Origin: Epiperipatus broadwayi
Taxonomy: Eukaryota > Onychophora > Udeonychophora > Euonychophora > Peripatidae
Direction of reading: 5' to 3'
Length of the DNA stretch: 64,000 nucleotides
Assembly (NCBI GenBank): GCA_028023455.1
Contig: JAQFVV010000181.1
Span: 198,501 to 262,500, forward strand
Below are positions 26,316 to 37,760 of the stretch, piece by piece (position 1 is the first letter of the stretch; every line of letters begins with the position of its first letter). A model generated the notes under the pieces. That model saw only the letters and a list, made by a program, of their open reading frames with translations, did not search any database and was not told the origin of the DNA. The position numbers and the translations under genes are program-made.

Positions 26316-26700
26316 TTCAACTGTTAGTTATAGCATACAGGTTTAGTATTTAACACAATGTTTTAAGTAGTATTCTTCTTCTCTTTTCTTCATGTGTTGC
26401 TAGCCTAACCAGTGACAGTACTAGCATAAGAATCAAACCTGGCTTTAGATTTTTGAATATTGAATTTTAAATCAATGTTCTAACCAACTGAACTATTCTG
26501 TCAAAGGCAAAATAACACAGTTAGTTAGAGTGTTATCTTCAAATTCAATATTCAAACATCTAAAGGTCCTGGTTTGATTTCCATGCCAGTATTGTTACTG
26601 ATCAGGCCAACAACATCTGAAGAAGAGAAAAAAATAATACCACTTAAAATGTTGAGTTAAATACTAACCTGTATACTATTATTAACAATTGAATGTATTT
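26316..26700. repeat. head-to-head tRNA-like SINE palindrome
   Basis: The sequence is a near-continuous palindrome centred at about 26510. Each arm reads outward from the centre through GTTAGTTGGTTAGAACA (box A-like), a TTCAATATTCAAA segment, GGTTTGATTYC (box B-like), GCCAGTA and AAATACTAACCTGTAT. So two tRNA-like heads face each other. The region to 27740 shows only AT-rich sequence with unrecognised small open frames. Confidence 0.75.
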
Positions 26701-27741
26701 AAAACTTTAAATAAAATTTAAATTTTTTTAAAGTCATTCAGTTCTAAATATTAGATGATGAAAATAGTCCAACACATAATTAATATCTACATATCTATCT
26801 ATTTATGTCTCTCTTTCCATCTAACTATCTATCTATATATTTATTTATGTGTTTCTTTATTTATCTTTTTATCTAAACTAAAATATATTCAAATTAATTT
26901 ACCATCTATGTTTACTTTGAACCAGCAAATAATATATACACTATTATTCATTGATCTTAGTGCTAATAATTCACTTTATTCCTGTCCAATTTTTTTGTAA
27001 CATTAGCTCTTTTTTTTAAAAAAAAAATTAGTTGATTCCCAATATGATCCAAATTTCATTAAATTTTTTTATGAATCAAGAACGTGTTCAATTTAAAATT
27101 TTAGTAGTAGCCAATTTTTTAAATTTCTTGATTATAGTAATTTTAAAAAATTCTTTAACATAAGCCTGAAAGTAAAATTACATTTCTATTTAAATATGAA
27201 TACTTTTTTTCAAAAATCTATATCGATTCCTAAAAAAAAATACAATAATTTCAAAATTTTAGTATTGATTGTTAAAGCCATTTTTTATCTTTATGTAAGA
27301 CATTACCAAAATATTAATTACAATTTCGTTTATGATCTGATTGTAAATATTCTATTGACTGCTAAACCATTTCATCAACCATCACCATAAGCTGATGTTT
27401 CTTTCATTATTGACTAATTTGTGGATGTTTAAATAATATTTTTGGCATTTTGTTCTTTACCATTTATGATATATTTTTGGCAATTCTATGTTGATTCTCT
27501 ATTGCAGATTTATTAGTATATCTACAATTATTGCCTATTCTTTTTGCAGTTTTCACTCACATTTATTCTTAGCCAATCAGGATTTTCTTATAACCATTTG
27601 ACAAGTTCACTAATTATAATGACATTATGGCTGCTAAAATAAATGTTTGCTAATATTTGCTTCATTTTAGATTTTATCTTGATTTATATATAACTATATA
27701 TATTTTTCATAAGAAACCATTTTGCTTAGAACATCTCAATA

Positions 27742-28211
27742 ATTTATATGAATTTAAAAAGAATGGCGAAGTATGGAGGTTGTTTAATATATCTATAAAG
27801 ATATTACACATGGAAAAAAGAAAGGTGAATAACTCCATGTGTGTGTGTGTTTAAAATTTTAAAAATCGGATATATTAATCTTTAACTGAAGTTTAAAGTT
27901 TATATCTGTGCTAGAGATATTCTCTAGTTTAGAAAATGATTAGTAATAATCATTATTGTATTTATCTGAGGTGGATGATGTCAATGTTGTGAATGGAGTG
28001 AGTTTGACAAAGGTAAATAAAAATGTAACAATTTACTAAAGATAAATACTCTTCATGTAATAGAGATATATATGGGAGATAATGACATGGGCTAACTGAT
28101 GAGTGCTGGTTCAGCATGAAATGCATCTTGGGGGTCATTTGTCTTTTATTGTATCTTTATTTATATGAATTTAAAAAGAATGGGGAAGTATGGAGATTGT
28201 TTAATATATCT
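27742..28211 (+). mobile_element. 417-bp hammerhead unit bounded by 53-bp direct repeat, F1
   Basis: A 53-bp segment including GAATTTAAAAAGAATGG and TTGTTTAATATATCT occurs at 27742-27794 and again at 28159-28211 with two or three differences, giving a 417-bp period. Between them lie a block like module X of the 10 kb copy (GTTGTGAATGGAGTGA) and an intact-looking hammerhead at 28081-28139. The layout resembles slightly more than one turn of a tandem or circular template; a long-TSD explanation is unlikely at 53 bp. Confidence 0.7.
28081..28139 (+). ncRNA. hammerhead ribozyme, type I, best preserved copy
   Basis: All conserved parts are present. CUGAUGA is at 28096-28102. Stem II GUGCU (28103-28107) and AGCAU (28113-28117) close loop GGUUC. 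GAAA is at 28118-28121. Stem III is the self-complementary AUGCAU (28121-28126), then C at 28127 as the cleavage nucleotide. The inner stem I CUAA pairs with UUGG, and after an internal loop the outer stem I AAUGAC (28081-28086) pairs with GUCAUU (28134-28139). The internal loop in stem I facing a stem II loop is the usual type I arrangement. With a 6-nt palindromic stem III it should act best as a dimer. Confidence 0.8.
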
Positions 28212-28958
28212 CAGTAATCTTCTTTGATATTTTCTGATATTTTAATTATTTATTATATATTTGTAATAATATTTTTCTATTTTTTTTTAAACTAGCCTTT
28301 TTATCTAGAAACTTTTTTTTATCTGGCTAAATAACTTTTTATAGGTACTTGTTTGAAAAGAAACATGACAATTTATATACATTAATTACTCTTTATATAT
28401 GTAAAGAAGTTTAAACTGATTTACTCCAATGTGTATTCTAAAATTTCCACATAATGAAAAAGTGAATTAATCCTCACATGTCATGTGATTTGGGCAAACT
28501 GATTTTTTTGATGGCTCATATGTTTATTTAAATACCACTATTACTATTTGATTAATAATATGTTACTTAATAGTATTGTTTTAATAAAGACTATTTACCA
28601 AAGCTTGCTAAAGCATAAAATAGAATTACATAAAATTCATTTTTCTCCAAGTAAATTCACAATAACAAATAAATATCTAAATATAGAAGAAAAAAAATAC
28701 TGGTACAATACATATATGAAATTTATGCAAAAATGCAAAAAAATTCTCTGCATATTTTATCTCATTTTATTCTATTTTGTATATTATCAGTGCTGCTGAT
28801 TAGATATTGTAACCTGCAATCGATAAGTAGCTTATGGCCAAAGCTAACACATTGGGTAAGCCTTAATCCATAAATGTAACCTTCCAATGAATGACCAAGT
28901 AACCATAAAATAAAATATAGGTCTATACACAGGTCAGAATATTATAAGATCTCTATAA

Positions 28959-29137
28959 CAGCAGTTCTCAACCTGTGGATCATGACCCCTTTGAGGATCA
29001 AACAACCTTTTCACAGGGGTTGCCTAGATCATTGGAAAACACATTTTCAATTCATAACAGTAGCAAAATTAAAGGTTGGGGGTCACATAAGGAACTGTAT
29101 TAAAGGGTCATGGCATTAGGAAGGTTGAGAGCCACTG
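28959..29137 (+). mobile_element. SPIN-type hAT nonautonomous element (179 bp)
   Basis: The left end CAGCAGTTCTCAACCTGTGG continues with GACCCCTTTGAGGATCAAAC and CACAGGGGTTGCCTAGA. The right end is GGAACTGTATTAAAGGGTCA then TTAGGAAGGTTGAGAGCCAC before TG. These agree throughout with the consensus of SPIN (Space Invader) hAT elements as I remember it, including the CATAACAGTAGCAAAATTA interior. Flanking 8-mers CTCTATAA and TTCTAAGG share TCTA, consistent with a mutated 8-bp hAT TSD. The transposase is absent; it is an internally deleted, CpG-decayed copy. Confidence 0.9.
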
Positions 29138-30957
29138 TTCTAAGGCTTCAAATAAATATATAATCTAGGATAAGTAAATAAATTATCTTATGGTATAACT
29201 ACACATTAATTAATACTTTATTTATAAAATGTGGATAAACCAATGAGTGATTGATAAGTCTTAGTTATATTCCATAAACAATAATAATAAATAGCAATAA
29301 TAGTGATATCGGGTTCTTAAATATTAAATAATTCATTGTAAAGAATACAAGCTTTGCAATGATAATCTAAAATAATAAAATAATTTATACTTTTTTAATT
29401 TATTAACAGCGGTCATAACAATGAGAATCTTATTTTCTTAGCATCTTATCAACACTTTCTTCCTTCGAATGAAGTACACATTTATCAAAAGATAATTTAA
29501 ACATAATATTGGCTAGCAAAAATTAACTCATATTTTGGTTCTTATATCACCAGCCAATCAAAATCAAGTTTCTCGAAGTCTAAAATAATTATGTAACAAT
29601 GGCAAAGCTAAAGTGATACTGTAGGCAAACAGGAATTTTGTTGTGCCAAACACATCACTAAGTAATCTAACAACAAAAACATCAATAATATAATCTTATA
29701 TGAATCTCATTGCATATATAATGGATTGCGCGAATTGTATCGATTTCAAAATAATATGTACTCATACATGCACTTTAAACACTTTTACTATTTAAATGGA
29801 TTTTCTGATATGTGGATGTGACAAATTGTAACAAACACAGAAACGTAATCTAACAATAAAATCAATATTTATTACAAAGACTAAATATATATATATATAT
29901 TTAGTTTAAAATTTGACAATAAAAAATATCTAACTTATTTACTATTATTTACAAAAAAAAAATAAAGAAACTTTTACTTCAATTAATGCATAAGTTAGAT
30001 AGATATATTACACATTTAACATACCGTACCTGTCATATATTTAGATTGCTGAAATAAGTAAATAAAGAAAATCTCCTACAGTTTGAATTTAATAATCAAT
30101 TATATATGCTAGGTGTAATGAGCGCATTTGAAAGGACTAAGAACATAACAGTAGCTAGTAATATAATAAAGTATATCTACATTGAAATCAGCGCACAATT
30201 TTCTAATATATAATTAATAATTTAAATGGTATATAATATAAACAAGTATGATATATTAGTCTTATGTAACAAAGAGATCGTGGGAGCAGAGGATTACAAT
30301 CTCAATACTTTACTCAACACACAATCATTTGGATATATATATAGTGAGTAGGGGAATATAATCACACAAATGCCTTTTATAATACAGAAATAAGAATACC
30401 TAAATATTTATGGGCAATGATAGTGAGAAAAACAAGCTTACACTAAAGAGAGCAGAGCAATTCTGACTCGATGCTATGCATATACAAGTGCCACGTTAGC
30501 ATCTGCCACTAACATAAGGAAAGGTCTAACAAATAATATCTAAGCAAAATGAGAAACTATCAAGATAATTGCTACAATAAATACAGTATTAAAAGCAGAA
30601 ATATCAATAATGAAAAGAAGGCACTGAGATAATAATTAAGTGACAAGTCTTAAATCACATCTACTCATATTTATAATATATTTAGCAAAATGATAGAAAT
30701 TATACACCGATTCAATGCAAAATATACAATATATAAAATAGCAACTCTATCCTTATAGATGATTATAAAACATACATAAACCCCCCACTGTGATCTTCCA
30801 AAACACAATGGCATGAATAAAAACAATTATATACCGCTATTAAATACATGATTATACATGTTAATATACCCAAATAAAGAACAAAATAATATGCGATTAA
30901 CAAAATATTGAAAGTACATAATATTTCACATATCATAGTAATAAAATTTAAGAAAAT

Positions 30958-31060
30958 ATATTGTTAGCCGAGAGGTCAGCGCAGCTGCCTTGCAAGCAAG
31001 CAGTTGGTTGCAGATGGTTGTTGCGGATTCGCCTTCCAGCCGATGCTATGACATATTGAA
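30958..31060 (+). mobile_element. short tRNA-derived SINE
   Basis: Begins TTGTTAGCCGAGAGGTCAGC (box A-like), has CTGCCTTGCAAGCA (loop with TGC), then GCGGATTCGCCTTCC (box B region), GCCGATGCTATGACA and an A-rich tail. A reverse-oriented copy lies at 59432-59564. The TSD is unclear here. Confidence 0.75.
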
Positions 31061-31370
31061 AAAAAATCTTTAAACAGTTTCCTCTTTTCTCTGGAGTGAA
31101 ATGATTTTCCTCAATTACAAATTTGATCACTTTAAAGACCACATACTTAGTTTCTTACTTAAAAGTGCATTTCAAGAACGATTTCAAATGTTTATATATA
31201 TGTAATATTCTAATCAATATATATATATCAAAATACAGTAAAATTGACATAAATTATAGTTATTTTATTAGAAGTACTTTTAACTATACATCTTGTAGTC
31301 TTTATCAACTACATAACATTGAGTAAGCAAAACAAGACATCCTTTCACAATATCCATAGTTCAATTTAGT

Positions 31371-31646
31371 TTAGTTCTCCCACAATTCTGTTATTTTAAC
31401 ATTTGATGATTGCAGATTCATTAATACGTGACGATTTCTTGAAGTCAACGTAGCCTCTTTTATTTTACGTTTATTGTGGCATATGTGGCAACGTTCAATT
31501 TGCATAATTTTTATATTTTTATAAACAAATTTAAATCCATATCGACAAGATTTATGATCAAATATAGCAGATGAAGGTTTATTTACATCTTTTCCTGATT
31601 GTTTCTCTTTTTGAATTCTATTATATAAAAGAGCACATGCTTTTTT
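31371..31646 (-). other. 91-codon unrecognised open frame, exon-like
   Basis: The frame ends with TAA at 31371-31373. It contains KPSSAIFDHKSCRYGFKFVY, KIMQIERCHICHNKRKIKEA, SRNRHVLMNLQSS and TELWEN, a balanced composition unlike translated AT noise, with a CxxC motif. Upstream on the minus strand an in-frame TGA at 31647-31649 sits next to a run of seven A, and a TTTTATTTTGTAG acceptor-like site precedes it near 31672. It may be a terminal exon with a one-base slip in the A run. I do not recognise the family. Confidence 0.4.
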
Positions 31647-31875
31647 TCATTGCTTGGTTCTACAAAATAAAACTTAATTAACCTGGTTGTAGAATTCAGC
31701 AAGCAAAAATAATACAACCAATTGACAGTGATGATGAAGAAGTGAGACAAGTGACCATTATGCTTTAAAAATTGCCTCTTTTGTTACTCATTTTAGAGTA
31801 ATACGTCATTCCAATTAGCAGAATTAACAGAAGGGCATCGTTACAACCGATAGAAACCTAATAACATTTCCACCC

Positions 31876-31991
31876 GAAATGTTTAAAACAATCAAAACTC
31901 TCCATACAGTAGTGCCTGTTTTAATAACAGTTATGAACAAGCATAAGAAATGGTGATCATGTGATGTTTAGTGATTAATACCAGAAATGTT
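31876..31991 (+). mobile_element. M1 foldback retroposon lacking its palindrome
   Basis: GAAATGTT is repeated at 31876-31883 and 31984-31991. Between them are only the M1 termini: TAAAACAATCAAAACTCTCC and CATACAGTAGTGCC joined directly to TGTTTTAATAACAGTTATG and GGTGATCATGTGATGTTTAG. The whole palindromic interior is missing, with the join at a shared GCC. Confidence 0.75.
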
Positions 31992-32096
31992 CACATATGA
32001 TTTGAATAAATACAAAGAAAAGTGATTTTAAGTGCTTTTTTATAGTAAAATATATTTTCTTTTTTAAAAAATACTAGTATTTGTTAATTATTCAAA

Positions 32097-32165
32097 CGGA
32101 ATCTCCGATAATGCGCTATTTCTTAAGTGTTATAAATTTCCATGCACTCACCCGCTAGTAAGAGT
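32097..32165 (+). repeat. half copy of small hairpin repeat
   Basis: CTCCGATAATGCGCTATT followed by a TTATAAATTT segment and GCACTCAC matches the arm and loop of the hairpin at 47311-47405. The second arm is not recognisable here. Confidence 0.6.
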
Positions 32166-32553
32166 TTAAAAAACTTAAGTAGATCACTTAAGTTTAGAGG
32201 ATACATTCTATATATTTGAAATTAAAGTTATCTAATTTTGAACATTAATAAAAGAAGAAAAAAAAACTTTTACCAGATAAATTTATGAAAGTTAATCTTA
32301 ACTTCTCAAAGTCAGTGGTTGGAAAATATCTATCTTGGTATTGACTTATTCTTAAATAAATAAAGATGCAACTATATAGCTTTAAGTACATAAAATAGAG
32401 CAATTAAGTCAATCAAGATAACAAAGATAAAAACAGTTAATCTTTCGGAATTATAATAAAAAAAAAATTTTAGAGACTAGATTGTACCTGTATTTATTTT
32501 CTATGCAAAATAAAAGATCACAATATATATTTCATCAAAATAATATTCTTTGA

Positions 32554-33673
32554 TTAACATGGTGAGTAAATAAGCATTTATTTTTATATGACGCTATGTG
32601 TACAATTGTATTACATTCAAAGATCAGCCTTTCAAGATAATTGTGCAAGCGTCTTTTGAGAATGTTAAATAATAAATGAAAACTTCCCTCTACAATACAA
32701 GATATAGTATTTATGCAGGAATAAAAGGAATTCTCTTATTCCTACGACTCAAATTCTTTTATATGAGCAAATCTGAAGTACTGTTGAGGAAAGTGTGAGA
32801 GTAGACTTCTCACTTTAAATTACTATTTATGATGTTTGAATGAATGATGTCAGTGAAATTGTCTAGAATTTACTGAACGTCACTCTAACTGAAACTTAAT
32901 TATAAGTAAATAATCATTTATTTTTATATGATGCTATGTGTACAATTGTATTACATTCAAAGATCAGCCTTTTAAGCTAATTGTGCATGCGTCTTTTGAG
33001 AATATTAAATAATAAATTAATACTTCCCTCTACAATACAAGATATAGTATTTATGCAGGAATAAAAGGAATCCTCTTACACCAACATCATTCATTCAAAC
33101 ATCGTAAATAGTAATTTAAAGTGAGAAGTCTACTGTCACGTTTTCCTCAACAGTACTTCAGATTTGCTCATATAAAAGAATTTGAGTTGTAGGAATAAGA
33201 GGATTCCTTTTATTCCTGCATAAATACTATATCTTGTATTGTAGAGGGACGTATTCATTTATTATTTAACATTCTCAAAAGACGCATGCACAATTAGCTT
33301 GAAAGGCTGATCTTTGAATGTAATACAATTGTACACATAGCGTCATATAAAAATAAATGCTTATTTACTTATAATTAAGTTTCAGTTAGAGTGACATTCA
33401 GTAAATTCTAGACAATTTCACCGACATCATTCATTCAAACATCATAAATAGTAATTTAAAGTGAGAATTCTACTCTCACGCTTTCCTCAACAGTACTTCA
33501 GATTTGCTCATATAAAAGAATTTGAGTCGTAGGAATAAGAGGATTCCTTTTATTCCTGCATAAATTCTATATCTTGTATTGTAGAGGGAAGTATTCATTT
33601 ATTATTTAACATTCTCAAAAGACGCATGCACAATTAGCTTGAAAGGCTGATCTTTGAATGTTAACATGGTGAG
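32554..33673. mobile_element. 1.1 kb composite foldback with 13-bp direct repeats
   Basis: TTAACATGGTGAG occurs exactly at 32554-32566 and 33661-33673. Inside are two direct units (from about 32567 and 32900) followed by two inverted units (ending about 33375 and 33660). Shared blocks are GACGCTATGTGTACAATTG, CATTCAAAGATCAGCC, CTTCCCTCTACAATACAAG and GAAGTACTGTTGAGGAAA. The inverted halves could form a stem of several hundred bp. The element at 62495-63165 is a diverged relative with the same internal order. No ORF. Confidence 0.85.
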
Positions 33674-34071
33674 ATAAAAGTTATAAATTATTTTTCTAAT
33701 CCAATAAATATACTTGTTTATAAAGAAGCATAAATATGATTATTTGTGCTTCCTAATTTTTTCTGGAAATTATGTTTTTATACTAATCAATATACAAATT
33801 AAATATTAATTCATTTTTAGTTAATTTGCTTTATCAAAAACATTGTCATTGCAAAATAAATATATTAGAAATTTGTCATTAAAAACAGCTATTCATCCAA
33901 ACAGTTTTTAATAATAGTAATAACAAATGAGCAATTATTTGCATTTGATTTATCATTCGTGTTAATCACTTTCACTTTTTTTTGTTTTGTTGTCATAATT
34001 TATTATATTCTTAATATATGTATAATCTTATCGTAACTTCATCATATAAACAATATTTTACATATATATAT

Positions 34072-37000
34072 ATATATTGTAACCATCAACATTAATCAAG
34101 CTTAATACCTTGATGTCGGAGAACTACTATAATCAGACCCACCTTACTATAACCCAATAGAATGAAGGGACGTACCAATGCCTACTATATTGGCACCAAG
34201 AACTGTAATATAATTCTTTATAACCAATGGCTTTAATCATTGGACAGCCAAGAACTGTACTCATCAATCTAACTGAATGCTCCCATCATTGTGGTGCCAA
34301 GAACTATAACCAAAAGCATATCATGCCATCTATATTATGCACCAAAGACTATAACCAAAATCTGGAACAAATTACCACAAACAAAACTAATGATATAACA
34401 TAAAATTGTTATGATCTAATCTGGTCGCAGCCAGGGTGTACTGCGAAGACCTATCATAGTAGTATGTGAAAATACATTAAACAAACCATAGGTATGCAAT
34501 TTATTATCCTTCAAACCTTAATTTGCGATTTTTCATCGCATGAGACCTTATGGCTGACCATGAACAAGATGGTATAATTTGTGGAACTACTAAAGATTAT
34601 GAATTTTAAAATTACATATATGATTTTTAATACAAATGCTAGTCTAAATAAGAGCCTTGCAATAATAAATAAATATGGAATACTTGGGTTCTTTTCTATA
34701 ATTTAATAAATATCAATGAGACTCTTGTTATACTGATGAATGACAATTAAAACATTAAGTAAATACATTTAATCATGTCATTATCTGGTAAATCTGTTTA
34801 TAAGTTTATAAAATCAATCAATTTTGTATCATGTACTCGAATCAACTACGCAAAGCTTAAATGATGGAAAAGGTAAATGGGATTTTATTGTACCTTACAC
34901 ATCATAAACTACCAAGGACAAAAAGCATTCAAATGTTTTTCTCAAAATATTACTAAACTCTTATATCATGCTGACAATAGTATGTACTTCAATGTATGCT
35001 CTATTCAAGATATATGATTTCTGATTTTATGGATGACAAATAGCAACGGCACAGTAAGTTTAATTATAAATCAATATTTATTTACAATTTTTATGACTAA
35101 TAAGTAATTGATGTTTAATGTAATAACTAAATACATAAATAAACAAATAAAATAAATAAATAAATTATAGTTCCATTGGCTTCCTTCAATAACATATCAT
35201 AGGCACAGTTTTATAAAGCCTAATCATACATTATATTACAATTTGATATAATTGATGTCTTGAGGAAATTATACAAAAATTCAACATCAACTCATGAAAT
35301 ATCCAATGTGTCAGCTCCAGAACCAATAAACTTATACTGTAGACCTATAATAATGTAGTAAATAATATTATATTTGTATGATTTAGCTATAATGCTAACG
35401 CTAAATAAAATGAAAATTTAAACTTACATTCAAATAAAATATTAATTAACAAACAGTTAATTATTATTAGGTAACTTAAATAGAATGTCCTACTACACTT
35501 TATGACTTAACTTATAAATTATGCTTATAAATGGAAGAAGATGATTTTAGCAGAATAACCAAAATACTTTGCCCAAACTTATATTTATGAAGTAAAATCA
35601 TATTCCTGTGGATGCATTAATCTACACATAGGAATTATATAACACTGAGTGCCTTGTGGATTTATACACCATCATAAAGCAATAAATATAACTACACAAT
35701 TCCGCGGATTAACCACCAGCGCAGGAATGAGTGTAAAATACAGAAAGTGGCAATTAATTAATCTGTGGATTAACCACCAGCACAGATTAATGCCTTTTAA
35801 CATTGTAAAGCAATATTACTATTTACTTCACATTTAAAGTGCAAAAATCATCCTCTTCAGTTATTCTGACCATTCAGAAAACACTAACATTTTAGCAGAT
35901 GTGGGTTCTTGCATAATAAAAAGTGTTTCACTAATCAGGACAACTATTATATTAAATTATCTTGCTTAAAATAAAACATAGCAACAATGTAATATAAGTG
36001 ACATTAGTATAGGAATAGAACACTGGAAAGACTCACAAGACACTTCATGAGAGGTTGACACATATCATAAATTCATTAGTAATTTTCAAGCTTTTTCGCA
36101 AGCGCTATTCCCTTGAATAAGTATTTTATTCAATCCCATTAATTTAATTTAAACCTAATAAAATATAACTCATGAACTTCACATACAAGTTCATATAACA
36201 ATAAAATTAAATTAATCCATTCTTACTTAAATACATGAATTCTAGCAAGTGTGCATGTGACAAATTAAATTGTACAGCATTTTATAATAATAAATATAAT
36301 CCGTGAAATCCATGTAAAAATGTCTTGAACAATAAATACACAAAGTGATAATTATAATTATAGTTGAATTTCATAAATGTAATTCAATCTATTTGTCTTA
36401 GATATTATAAGCACTTTTAAATTAATGATTTTATGTGGCTCCATAAATATAAAACAATTCCAAAAACATGACACGCAGAGTTTAAATGAAAATGTTCTTC
36501 ATAAGTTATTAAATTTTACATTTCTATATAAAACTGTTCCAAGTTTATAACATCCAGGCTAATATTTATTTATCCACGTTTAAATTTAGGGATACTAATT
36601 AGAGCAAATAATTTAATAATTCCAAATTAACGATAAAATTAGAAAGTAGTTTTAGTTAATTATTTGAAGACTGTTTCCATTACTCAAATGGTAAACAAAT
36701 TAACTAGCAAATACATTACTGGCAGTATAAAGTTAAATAAATTAATCAATGCTATATTATTTTAAATTATAAACGGAAATATTAAACCATGTTAATAACT
36801 TTAACATTTAACTTTGATTTTAAACCTCTTCTTTTTTAAAAAGAAAGTTTTCATATTAAAAAAACTTCTGTAATTAAAACATCTATTTAGTGTTTCCAAA
36901 TTGTAGAATAATAAAATATTCCAAACATACCGAGATTCTCAAGTAATTCTGCTTTTAAATTTGAAAGCTCCGACATATTTTTAAGTGTAAATATTGGAAA

Positions 37001-37690
37001 ATTATTAGCGATTTGATCCACTTGGCTAGCTGACCCGAACAGATTTTTAAATTTAGCACTTCATTCTATTATTAAATACCACCATCTTATGTTTACATTT
37101 GTTGAAAACTTTTTGGTAAATCCGTTTACTTATTAACTATTTTTAAAAAATAAGCTTATCATATTTTGCATACATTTTATTCTTACACCATTTTCTTTTT
37201 CTTTTTTTTAACAGCAACCTTATCGCAGACGATCTCTTTAATCGCGCTCTTTTTTTACATTGAAACGCATATGTAATTACTATATATATATTTTTTTTAA
37301 TAATTAAAAATTAGTTAAACAAATGGTTTTTTAATTCAATGAAAATAATTTCTAAGACTATTTTTAAATAAATAAGAATTATTATTATTTTCAATCACAT
37401 TTTACTAAATTTAATATGTGTTGTCAATTTCTACAAAGTTAAACATATTTTGATACAAATCAGTGGATGGAAAAAAGCAATTTAAATACATTAAAATAAC
37501 AGACAATAAGTAAGGCAAAATATTACTTATTCTCTCTAATAAATTATCTTGAATGCAAGAAAATAATCTGTTTAAAAACGCCAACCAAGGCAATCAAATC
37601 ACCAAAAAGAAGACAGAGAAATTTTTATACCAGTTATATCGATCTTTATATTTTATACTAAAATATAAAGTTACAGTTTATATATATAAA
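34072..37690. mobile_element. probable large AT-rich element, copy III
   Basis: The left end is TATATATATTGTAACC. CTTGGGTTCTTTTCT near 34686 and a minus-strand AATAAA near 35075 sit at the same spacing as in copies I and IV. A possible right end is near 37675 (AAGTTACAGTTTATATAT). A short phrase GCACCAAGAACTGTA recurs between 34190 and 34330. At 35698-35795 two imperfect hairpins built on GGATTAACCACCAGC occur. A possible first exon is annotated separately. Confidence 0.35.
36931..36976 (-). other. candidate first coding exon with splice donor
   Basis: The minus strand from 36976 reads MSELSNLKAELLENL plus one base and then GTATGTTT, a strong donor-like sequence at 36930. Upstream on that strand is a TTTAAAAATC segment and CCAATATT. 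The position, about 700 bp inside the right end, is comparable to the CCAAT/TATA region of copies I and IV. No downstream exon could be linked by eye. Confidence 0.3.
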
Positions 37691-37760
37691 TAATTTAGTA
37701 ATGTATATGTATGTAATTTCTCATATGTATATATATAAATGTAAATTTTTCATGGAGAAA

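Larger units (their letters stand above)
28804..32530. mobile_element. probable large AT-rich element, copy II
   Basis: The left end is ATATTGTAACC, like copy III and a variant of copy I's ATATTGTACCC. A GGGTTCTTAAATATTAAATAATTC segment sits near 29310 as in the other copies, and a minus-strand AATAAA near 29865 lies about 1 kb from the left end as in copies I, III and IV. A possible right end is AGATCACAATATATAT near 32525. The match is weaker than for copies I and IV. It contains a SPIN element, a SINE, an M1 remnant and an unrecognised minus-strand open frame. Confidence 0.35.

Noticed and set aside
33100-33560. Possible hammerhead in the 32.5 kb composite foldback
   Set aside because: A GAGTCGTAGGAAT segment looks like a 3' half, but CUGANGA and stem II are missing in all four units.
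35649-35837. 62-codon plus-strand frame
   Set aside because: It spans the two GGATTAACCACCAGC hairpins and has no recognisable protein features.
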